From Bradyrhizobium sp. (GTDB lineage: Bacteria > Pseudomonadota > Alphaproteobacteria > Rhizobiales > Xanthobacteraceae): 12,878 bases of DNA. Below are positions 6,325 through 12,138 of the stretch, piece after piece (position 1 is the stretch's first letter; each line of letters opens with the position of its first letter). Under the pieces are notes generated by a model, which saw nothing but the letters and a program-made list of their open reading frames with translations, made no database searches and was not told where the DNA came from. Position numbers and translations under genes: made by a program. Location of the stretch: NCBI GenBank assembly GCA_025960445.1, contig JAICIT010000022.1, positions 1-12,878 of the forward strand. The letters are read 5' to 3'.

Positions 6325-6822
6325 ATGGCGGAAACCGTAACGCCCGTCGCCGCGGCAACGCGGATCGGGCATGTCCACTTAAAGGTGGCCGATCTCGATC
6401 GAGCGCTGGGATTTTATTGCGGCGTGCTGGGTTTTGAATTGATGCAACGCATGAGTTCAGGCGCAGCCTTCATTTCGGCCGGCGGCTATCACCACCACAT
6501 CGGGCTCAACACGTGGGAAAGCAAAGGCGGAAGACCGCCGCCGTCGGGAACAACGGGGTTGTTTCACACCGCCATCCTTTATCCGAACCGTGCAGCGCTG
6601 GCTGATGCGCTGCATCGCGTGATGAGCGCGGGCATTGCCCTTGATGGAGCCAGTGATCACGGTGTCAGTGAGGCGCTCTACCTGCGCGATCCTGACCAGA
6701 ACGGGGTCGAGCTTTATTGCGACCGGCCCAAGGAGCAGTGGCCGCGCAATCCCGACGGTTCACTGGCAATGTTTACGCAACGGCTCGATATCGATGATCT
6801 CCTGCGGCAGCGAGCAACATGA
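6325..6822 (+). CDS. VOC-superfamily protein, extradiol (catechol 2,3-) dioxygenase-like
   Basis: This 165-residue protein has a vicinal-oxygen-chelate fold. The opening RIGHVHLKVADLDRALGFYCGVLGF (13-37) is the classic first repeat with His16. GLFHTAILYP (78-87) supplies His81, and SEALYLRDPDQNGVELY (115-131) ends in Glu129. Together these make a plausible 2-His-1-carboxylate metal site. His112 in SDHGVSEALY may be a catalytic residue, as in CatE-type dioxygenases. The closest family style is the short CatE-like catechol dioxygenase group, but fosfomycin-resistance and glyoxalase relatives share the fold, so ring cleavage is not proven. AGGGAGA (6312-6318) precedes the ATG at 6325. The gene is 19 bp after the CMD gene and ends 3 bp short of the converging transporter gene, with no visible terminator between them. 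Confidence 0.85.
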   Translation: MAETVTPVAAATRIGHVHLKVADLDRALGFYCGVLGFELMQRMSSGAAFISAGGYHHHIGLNTWESKGGRPPPSGTTGLFHTAILYPNRAALADALHRVMSAGIALDGASDHGVSEALYLRDPDQNGVELYCDRPKEQWPRNPDGSLAMFTQRLDIDDLLRQRAT

Positions 6823-6825
6823 TGC

Positions 6826-8076
6826 TCATGATGAGGACTGTTGATTCTTGAATACTCCGCTTCGGCCGCGCACCAGGATCAGCGCCGCTGCGATCAGCTC
6901 CAAAGCGATGCAGGTGTAGAACGGCAAGGCATAACTGCCGGATGCATCGCGCAACAGGCCAATGACGCCGGGGCCGAACGCATAGGTAACCTGGTTGATG
7001 GCGGTGATCAGGCTGATCAACACGCCGAACGATCGCGGCTCGAATTCTCCCTGAACGATCAGGGATGGCAGGGTAATCAAATTGCCGACCGAAAATCCGA
7101 ACAGCGCGCAACACGCGATCAGCACCATTTCATTCCGTGAATTGATGATGATCGCGAGCGCGATCGCCTGGCTTGCAAATGAGATCGCCGAAGCCAGCCG
7201 CTGATTGAGGCGGTCGATCACCGTCGAAAATAATACGCGTCCGACCACCGCCATCACCGTCAATAGCGCGACCGCGGTTGCCCCGCGTGCACGGCCGATC
7301 ACCGGATCGAGAAACGAAATCAGATGAACGATGAATCCGACCTGCGCGAATAGAACAAGCGCGAACGCGATTGTAACGGTGAGAAATCCAACATGACGCA
7401 ACGCCGCGGCGCGGATGCGCGCTGCCGGGAGCGGCTCCCCAGCGTTCGATCCGGCGGGACTGTTCGGAAGCGGCGGCGGTGGCTCGACGAAAATCAGAAT
7501 GATAGGGACCATCAACAGGACCATCGATGCTGCTGCGGCGATCATGGCGCCGCCGAATCCGAAGTACCCGATTCCTGTCACCAGCAGCGGTACCCCGACG
7601 ATGCCGCCAAAGCTGGCGCCGTTCAGCGCGAGACTGATTGCCATGCCGCGCTTTTTGTCGAACCACAGGCCAAGCGTGTTGGTGATGATTGCGAGGCTGG
7701 TGCCCGCCCAGCCGAATGCGAGCACCGCGTTGGCAAGATAAAGCTGCCACGGTGCGGTGACCTGCCCGATCATGACGCCGGCTACCGCCATGGCAAATAC
7801 GCCGCCGATAAGACAGTTGCGCGGCCCATAAGAGCGCACCGCCTCGCTGACAAAAGCAACCAGCACCGCCCCGAATAGATAAAAGAACGTGGTCGCGGAT
7901 GAAATCAGCGAGGTCGGCCAACCGTGCAGGCGGTGCAACTCGGCGAGATAGACGCTCTGGCCATAAAATCCGAGTCCCCACCCGAACGTCGCCACCAGAA
8001 AGCAGACCACGACGATGCGCCAGCCTTGATAGCGGGCCGAGCTCTCGTCGAGGGCGATGTGACCGGGTTGGTTCAT
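6826..8076 (-). CDS. MFS transporter, monocarboxylate/OFA-like
   Basis: This 416-residue inner-membrane carrier of the major facilitator superfamily has long hydrophobic segments in two halves, joined by a proline-rich loop (EPPPPLPNSPAGS, about 198-210). The stretch LGLWFDKKRGMAISLALNG (135-153) is the conserved TM4-TM5 loop motif of the monocarboxylate/oxalate-formate (OFA) branch, pointing to an organic-acid substrate. The TM2-TM3 loop, SEAVRSYGPRN (78-88), is a degenerate form of motif A. The ATG at 8076 has CAGGAAC 8 bases upstream. The gene converges on the VOC gene with only 3 bp between their stop codons. By position it may bring in the acid or aromatic acid handled by the neighbouring CMD, VOC and acyl-CoA dehydrogenase enzymes; this is inference. 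No paired solute-binding protein is present. Confidence 0.88.
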   Translation of the reverse strand: MNQPGHIALDESSARYQGWRIVVVCFLVATFGWGLGFYGQSVYLAELHRLHGWPTSLISSATTFFYLFGAVLVAFVSEAVRSYGPRNCLIGGVFAMAVAGVMIGQVTAPWQLYLANAVLAFGWAGTSLAIITNTLGLWFDKKRGMAISLALNGASFGGIVGVPLLVTGIGYFGFGGAMIAAAASMVLLMVPIILIFVEPPPPLPNSPAGSNAGEPLPAARIRAAALRHVGFLTVTIAFALVLFAQVGFIVHLISFLDPVIGRARGATAVALLTVMAVVGRVLFSTVIDRLNQRLASAISFASQAIALAIIINSRNEMVLIACCALFGFSVGNLITLPSLIVQGEFEPRSFGVLISLITAINQVTYAFGPGVIGLLRDASGSYALPFYTCIALELIAAALILVRGRSGVFKNQQSSS

Positions 8077-8121
8077 GCACGCCTGTTCCTGCGAATCAAA
8101 AGTGCAATGCTAACGGGTCCA

Positions 8122-8147
8122 GGCGCGGCAACGATACGAGCCGCGCC
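8122..8147 (-). terminator. GC-rich stem-loop downstream of the NTF2-like gene
   Basis: GGCGCGGC (8122-8129) and GCCGCGCC (8140-8147) form a perfect 8-bp GC stem with a 10-nt loop, starting 23 bp past the minus-strand stop at 8171. The place is right for a terminator of the 9817-to-8171 operon, and it shields the next transporter gene. After the stem, read on the minus strand, comes TGGACCC rather than a T-run, so termination may need Rho or be weak. Confidence 0.4.
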
Positions 8148-8170
8148 GAAGTGTCGATCCGAAAGCGCGC

Positions 8171-8533
8171 TCAGGCCTTCGGTCTGGATGGGTCGTAAAA
8201 GAACCGTTCGCGAAAAATCCTGTCGCCGCGCCATTCCTGCAACGCGACCTCGTCGATCCGATGCACCTTGCCGGATTTGTCGGTCAGCTCGAAAATCCAG
8301 TGGATGGCCACGCGATCGTTCTCCATCACGGACGATACCGCCTTGGAATAGACGTGCGACATCCGCGCAAGCACGGCTCGCTCGTGCGCGACCAGCACGT
8401 CACGGCCAAGGCGCGGAGCTGCACCGTTCTCCTGCATGCTGGAGTCCTCGGTATAATACCGCTCGATGGCCCCGGCGTGATCGCCGGATTCCACCGCCGC
8501 GATAAATTCATTCAGGCGTTCACGGGTCGGCAT
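8171..8533 (-). CDS. NTF2-like / SnoaL-like small protein
   Basis: This 120-residue protein of the nuclear-transport-factor-2-like superfamily has a cone-shaped alpha+beta barrel that either encloses a small-molecule pocket (SnoaL cyclases, ketosteroid isomerases) or serves for dimerisation. It shows the usual order: a helix near the start (RLNEFIAAVESGDHAGAIERYY), a loop (TEDSSMQENGAAPRLGRD), then strands ending in RIDEVALQEWRGDRIFRERFFYDP, a very typical SnoaL-like C-terminus. I chose the ATG at 8533, which follows AAAGAAG; an in-frame TTG 11 codons upstream overlaps the preceding gene's end and has no RBS. The gene sits 39 bp after an MFS transporter gene on the same strand and is probably co-transcribed. 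A polar pocket residue cannot be assigned by eye, so the activity is unknown. Confidence 0.8.
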   Translation of the reverse strand: MPTRERLNEFIAAVESGDHAGAIERYYTEDSSMQENGAAPRLGRDVLVAHERAVLARMSHVYSKAVSSVMENDRVAIHWIFELTDKSGKVHRIDEVALQEWRGDRIFRERFFYDPSRPKA

Positions 8534-8572
8534 GGCTTCTTTCAAACGTTTCGCGCAAAGCCGCAAGCGACT

Positions 8573-9817
8573 TCAAATGCTCGGATCCGGAAATTCCGAC
8601 AGCGGCTGCAATCTCGTTTGCCTTCTTGCGAACGACGTGACCCCCAGTACCGCCAGACCAAACAGCACCGGCGGATACACCACCAGATTCACCGCCGACC
8701 AGCCGTAATTCGCAAGCAATTGCCCTGACGAGAATGAACCGATCGCCATCGTTCCGAACACCAGGAAATCGTTGAATGCCTGAACCTTGTTGCGCTCCTG
8801 CGGCCGATGGGTTTCCAAAACCAGAGCGGAGGCTCCGACGAAGCCGAGATTCCAGCCTACGCCGAGTACAATCAGCGTGGCCCAGAAATGCAGCGCCGTG
8901 ATGCCGGAAAGACCAACCGTCGCGGCGATCGCCTCCAGTAACAATCCCGTTGCGACCACCTTTGGCGCGCCGAAACGCGCGATCAAGGAGCCGGTAAAGA
9001 AACTTGGGCCGTACATCGCAACGATATGCCACTGAATGCCGAAATTGGAATCGCTAAGGGTGAGCCCGCACATCTTCATGGCAAGCGGCGCGGAGGTCAT
9101 GACCAGGTTCATCATCGGATAAGCCACGATGCCGCAGATGGCCGCGGCGATGAATCGAGGCTTCCGCACGATAGTAAACAATGGTCGGCCACCATGAACA
9201 TCCGAGGCAGCCGGCTTTGGCGCGTCGACCCCGTACAGGATCAGCATCGCCACCAACGCGACCGCCGCCTGTACGACGAAACTGAATGCGAACAGAGACG
9301 GTGCCCAGATATCCATGGTCCACTGCACGAGTTGCGGCCCGAGCACGCCCGCGAATATGCCGCCGGCCATCACCCACGAGACCGCCTTGGGACGAAATGC
9401 AGCGCTCGCGCCGTCGGCAGCGGCAAAGCGATAGGATTGCGAGACCGCGCCGTAGAGACCTCCGAGGAAAGTCGCGCAGCAGAACAGCGCAAACGAGCCG
9501 TGCAGGATTGCAAACGACCCGAGCAGCCCGGTCAGCACACCGCAGCCGGTTCCGATCATGAAGGCGATGCGGCGGCCATAGGCGCGCGAGATGGCGCCGG
9601 TGGGCAGCGTGCCGGCGGCGAGCCCGAGCACATACATCGATAGCGGCACGGTCGCGAGCGACATATCCGGCGCCAGCGCCGCACCGACGATCGAGCCCGT
9701 CGCGAAGATCACGGCTGAATTCGCGCCGGTCAGGGCCTGCGCCGCCGCAAGCCGCGCCAGGTTGGAGCGCGCGCGGGCGTCATCGGAAATCTCGTCGGCC
9801 GCCGTTAGATCTATCAT
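8573..9817 (-). CDS. MFS transporter
   Basis: This 414-residue major facilitator protein has repeated long hydrophobic stretches consistent with 12 membrane spans. The TM2-TM3 loop carries SRAYGRR (78-84), a form of motif A (G-x-x-x-D-R-x-G-R-R) lacking the leading Asp. A short soluble N-terminus (about 20 residues, acidic) precedes the first helix, and a soluble tail rich in Arg and Pro follows the last. The substrate is unknown: the protein is clearly different from the OFA-like carrier nearby, and the helix 4-5 text (GGLYGAVSQSYRFAAADGA) resembles uncharacterised MFS permeases of Rhizobiales. The ATG at 9817 has a GGATGA sequence about 7 bases before it. The next gene downstream is the NTF2-like protein, suggesting a two-gene unit. 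The 105-bp gap upstream may contain its own promoter, with an ATTTAAAT word at 9865-9872. Confidence 0.87.
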   Translation of the reverse strand: MIDLTAADEISDDARARSNLARLAAAQALTGANSAVIFATGSIVGAALAPDMSLATVPLSMYVLGLAAGTLPTGAISRAYGRRIAFMIGTGCGVLTGLLGSFAILHGSFALFCCATFLGGLYGAVSQSYRFAAADGASAAFRPKAVSWVMAGGIFAGVLGPQLVQWTMDIWAPSLFAFSFVVQAAVALVAMLILYGVDAPKPAASDVHGGRPLFTIVRKPRFIAAAICGIVAYPMMNLVMTSAPLAMKMCGLTLSDSNFGIQWHIVAMYGPSFFTGSLIARFGAPKVVATGLLLEAIAATVGLSGITALHFWATLIVLGVGWNLGFVGASALVLETHRPQERNKVQAFNDFLVFGTMAIGSFSSGQLLANYGWSAVNLVVYPPVLFGLAVLGVTSFARRQTRLQPLSEFPDPSI

Positions 9818-9922
9818 CCGCTATTCATCCCGTGCGGTAACCCTGCGAGCCGCAACCCGCTAACATTTAAATCACTATGAAGCTGGGGTTCCGCGCGATC
9901 AACCGATCCAAACGGGCCGGCG

Positions 9923-10618
9923 CTATGCATGCGCAGCTATGCCGTGCCGCCGCTTGAATACCAGAGTGAGATTGTTGGCGGGCATTTCGGCGATTTCGAT
10001 CAGATCAAGACCGACACCGCCCGCCAGCTTTTCCACGTCTTCGATCTCACGCACTCCCCACTCCGGGTTGTTTTCGCGAAGGCTTGCGTCGAACACCGCG
10101 TTACTCATGGCCGTGTGCGTGCCATGGCGCTTGAACGGTCCGTACAGGAACAGGCGGCCACCGTCGGTCAGATATCGTCCCGTGCCTGCGAACAGCCCCT
10201 CCGCGACCCGCCATGGCGCGATGTGGATCACGTTTGCGCAGAACACGGCCAGCGGCTTCGCGGGGCCATTGCCGTCCTGCATCTCCGGACACCAGTGGGG
10301 GTCGGAAAGATCGATTCGTAGCGGTGAACGAATGTTCGGCAACGCCGCATGGGCACGCCAAGCCTCAATGCTCCGAAGATGTTGCTCATTGAGGTCGCTC
10401 GGCCACCAGGTGATTTCAGGCAAATGGCGCGCGAAATCGACCACGTGCTGCCCGGTGCCGCTGCCGACTTCGACAACGTCACCTTTGTTCGCCGCCAGGT
10501 ATCGCTCCAGCACGCTTCGGATAGCCAGATGGTTGCGGTGGTACGCCGGCGCGTCGAGACGGCCATCGGGCTCGACCGGCCGCCCGTCCTTGCCGAATTC
10601 GACGACATATTCAGCCAT
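9923..10618 (-). CDS. DUF938-family SAM-dependent methyltransferase (METTL26-like)
   Basis: This 231-residue class I methyltransferase belongs to the DUF938 family, whose animal member is METTL26. The SAM-binding motif I reads VVEVGSGTGQHVVDFAR (48-64), followed by TWWPSDLNEQHLRSIEAW (70-87), the motif IV region FCANVIHIAPW (126-136), the family block LFLYGPFKRHGTHTAMSNA (156-174) and the terminal MPANNLTLVFKRR. All DUF938 hallmarks are present and the length is normal. The substrate is unknown for the family. GTGAGG lies just before the ATG at 10618. The gene begins 21 bp after the metallo-hydrolase stop and is the last gene of the regulator-hydrolase-methyltransferase unit. Its presence there is unexpected and is its most informative context. 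Family assignment is strong; function is open. Confidence 0.9.
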   Translation of the reverse strand: MAEYVVEFGKDGRPVEPDGRLDAPAYHRNHLAIRSVLERYLAANKGDVVEVGSGTGQHVVDFARHLPEITWWPSDLNEQHLRSIEAWRAHAALPNIRSPLRIDLSDPHWCPEMQDGNGPAKPLAVFCANVIHIAPWRVAEGLFAGTGRYLTDGGRLFLYGPFKRHGTHTAMSNAVFDASLRENNPEWGVREIEDVEKLAGGVGLDLIEIAEMPANNLTLVFKRRHGIAAHA

Positions 10619-10639
10619 TCAGCCTCACCGAACGCTTCA

Positions 10640-11641
10640 TCAAGGCTTATCCGCTTTGAACTGCGATTGTTCCAGTTCCAGATAAATCCGGTAGGCATTG
10701 CCTCGGTTGTTGCTGGCAAACGCCGGCACGTCCCGATAGTTCGACCAGTCGGCCCGTTCGTACGCGACATCGAAATCGATCCAGCTTTGCACGGCCGTGC
10801 TCATCATATTGCGGACATACTGAATATAGTCCCGCGTGAAGGCGATCGCCTGTTTCGCCTCGGTCGAGGTTTTGCCGTGGCCGGGAATAATGAATTTCGG
10901 ATCGAGTTTCGCGACTTCATCCAGCGCACGCAGCCATTGCGTGGTCGAAACGTCCTCACTGTTCATGAAGGGAATCCGGCCGTTCTGCACGATATCGCCG
11001 GCGAACAGCACGCCGTCAGGCTCGACCATCATCATGATGTCGCTGGAGGAGTGCGCGGGACCGGCATAAATCAGCGTCAGCCGCGTTTCACCGAGCGTGA
11101 TCGTCATGCGCTCCTTGAAGGTGATATCGGGCGGTACCACTCGGGTGTTGGCGTCAACCCAGGGAGACAGCGCCGCTCGCCGCTGATCTAGCCTCTGGTT
11201 TGCTTTCTCATCGGCCGTTGGCTCGTTGTCCTTGTATTCCCCGGAGCGTTCCTGCGCGACGATAACGGCGTCGCTGTGATCCTTGAACGCCTGCAATCCA
11301 TAGATGTGATCGGCGTGGTAATGGCTGGCGATCACATAGCGAACTTTCTTGCCGGTGCGCTTCCGGATGTCTTGCAGCAGCGCCCATCCAAGGCTCGGGG
11401 TACCCAATGCATCGAACACCACGACCCCTTCGGAAGTGATGACATATCCCGCATTCGACGTGTTGCCTTCGTTGTCCCTGCCGGGAATGCCCGGATTTCC
11501 CGTGCTGTACCAGACCGACTTGCCCGGGACCTGCGCGATGCTCAACGGAATCGTCAGAGCCGGATAAGGCGAAGCGGTTTGAGCGGAGACTGCCGCGACC
11601 GAGCATGCGGCGAATAATGCGAGCAGGAGGAGACGCCTCAC
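10640..11641 (-). CDS. Exported metallo-beta-lactamase-fold hydrolase (SoxH-like)
   Basis: This 333-residue zinc hydrolase is probably periplasmic. I start it at the GTG at 11641: it has GGGAG six bases upstream and overlaps the regulator's stop as GTGA. A TTG at 11656 is possible but lacks an RBS. The N-terminus MRRLLLLALFAACSVAAVSA is a Sec signal, cut near residue 20. The binuclear metal site is complete: SHYHADH (106-112, His107, His109, Asp111, His112), AHSSSD with His197, AGD with Asp216 and PGHG with His255. The architecture matches the quinoprotein-relay/SoxH-like group that lies beside sox or methylotrophy genes. It is not the ETHE1-type persulfide dioxygenase (Blh) usual in BigR operons. 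The substrate is unknown; the neighbours (a thiol-sensing regulator and soxC) favour a sulfur compound. Confidence 0.87.
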   Translation of the reverse strand: MRRLLLLALFAACSVAAVSAQTASPYPALTIPLSIAQVPGKSVWYSTGNPGIPGRDNEGNTSNAGYVITSEGVVVFDALGTPSLGWALLQDIRKRTGKKVRYVIASHYHADHIYGLQAFKDHSDAVIVAQERSGEYKDNEPTADEKANQRLDQRRAALSPWVDANTRVVPPDITFKERMTITLGETRLTLIYAGPAHSSSDIMMMVEPDGVLFAGDIVQNGRIPFMNSEDVSTTQWLRALDEVAKLDPKFIIPGHGKTSTEAKQAIAFTRDYIQYVRNMMSTAVQSWIDFDVAYERADWSNYRDVPAFASNNRGNAYRIYLELEQSQFKADKP

Positions 11642-11991
11642 ATCATGCTCCCGCAATACATTTCCTTGAGCAGCTGAATCACACGCAAGGCCTTCTTGTC
11701 GGCAACACGGTAGTGCAGTGTCTGCGACGTCCTGCGAAACGTCACGAGCCCATCGGCACGCAACCGCGCCAGATGCTGCGACAGCGCGGAGGGACTCAAT
11801 TTCACCACGCCAACGATCTCGCCGACCGTCATCTCACCGCGCGCGGCCAGGAAGCATAGCACCAACAACCGCTTCTCATTGCCGAGCAGCTTAAGAAGCT
11901 GTGCGGCATGGCCGGCCTGTCTTGCGAGTTTCTTCAGATCGGCCGCCTCGCCGGCCTCCATCTTCGTACCGGCTATTGCGGCTGCTCTCAT
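11638..11991 (-). CDS. ArsR-family repressor, BigR/SqrR-type persulfide sensor
   Basis: This 117-residue winged-helix protein has helix-turn-helix MTVGEIVGVVKLSPSALSQH (54-73), with the recognition helix in SPSALSQHLARLR and the wing RRTSQTLHYRV (86-96). Cys46 in LLVLCFLAARGE and Cys113 in KEMYCGS lie 67 residues apart, as do (within one) the cysteine pair Cys41/Cys107 of SqrR, and match the pair in BigR and YgaV, which form a tetrasulfide link with persulfides and release DNA. Metal-site ELCVCD motifs of arsenic sensors are absent. I start at the ATG at 11991, preceded at six bases by GGAA; an ATG at 11997 and a TTG at 12003 are alternatives. It lies upstream of the hydrolase gene, with a GTGA overlap, and is divergent from soxC, whose promoter it probably represses along with its own. 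Confidence 0.88.
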   Translation of the reverse strand: MRAAAIAGTKMEAGEAADLKKLARQAGHAAQLLKLLGNEKRLLVLCFLAARGEMTVGEIVGVVKLSPSALSQHLARLRADGLVTFRRTSQTLHYRVADKKALRVIQLLKEMYCGSMM

Positions 11992-12056
11992 TGTCATTTC
12001 CAAAAACGGATTTGTGCGCGCGCGCTTCTCATAGCAGGTTACCTTGCTTTTGATTG

Positions 12057-12079
12057 TTTAGCATTGACTAAATTAGCAT
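12057..12079. promoter_or_regulatory. Candidate ArsR/BigR-type operator
   Basis: TTTAG (12057-12061) and CTAAA (12068-12072) form an inverted repeat with a 6-nt spacer. CTAA-A-TTAG (12068-12076) makes a second, overlapping palindrome, and TTAGCAT occurs twice as a direct repeat (12058 and 12073). AT-rich palindromes of this size are typical of ArsR-family sites. It overlaps the soxC -35 box, which would allow repression by blocking polymerase. The repeat is seen; the binding protein is inferred from the adjacent gene. Confidence 0.55.
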
Positions 12080-12092
12080 GTCTCGATAGAGA
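12064..12092 (+). promoter_or_regulatory. Candidate sigma-70 promoter of soxC
   Basis: TTGACT (12064-12069) matches the -35 consensus at five of six places. TAGAGA (12087-12092), 17 bp on, is a poor -10 (three of six), as is common in alphaproteobacteria. Transcription would begin near 12100, about 40 bases before the GTG start, and the -35 box lies within the palindromic region thought to bind the repressor. Confidence 0.45.
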
Positions 12093-12138
12093 AGAAAACA
12101 ACAAGACGAGCCGGCGGCGAAGCCGCAAGGGAGGAAAC

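Larger units (their letters stand above)
11992..12138. promoter_or_regulatory. Divergent regulator/soxC control region
   Basis: This 147-bp gap, markedly AT-richer than its surroundings around 12040-12085, lies between the minus-strand ArsR-type repressor and the plus-strand sulfite dehydrogenase. It holds a candidate operator (12057-12079), a plus-strand promoter (12064-12092) and an alternating GTGCGCGCGCGC run (12014-12025) in the repressor's leader. A convincing minus-strand promoter was not located; TATGAG (read on the minus strand near 12033-12028) is a possible -10 without a clear -35. Confidence 0.6.

Noticed and set aside
7130..8080. 316-codon minus-strand frame overlapping the OFA-like transporter
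   Set aside because: An Arg/His-rich shadow in another frame of the transporter gene, with no hydrophobic segments or domain.
8534..8566. TTG-started extension of the NTF2-like protein
   Set aside because: No RBS before the TTG; AAAGAAG precedes the ATG at 8533 and family members begin near that residue.
10349..11191. 280-codon plus-strand frame opposite the methyltransferase and hydrolase
   Set aside because: It spans the boundary of two well-supported opposite-strand genes and has no recognisable motif.
11642..11656. TTG start for the MBL hydrolase
   Set aside because: The extra residues REHDV precede the signal peptide and no RBS is present; the GTG at 11641 has GGGAG and a coupling overlap.
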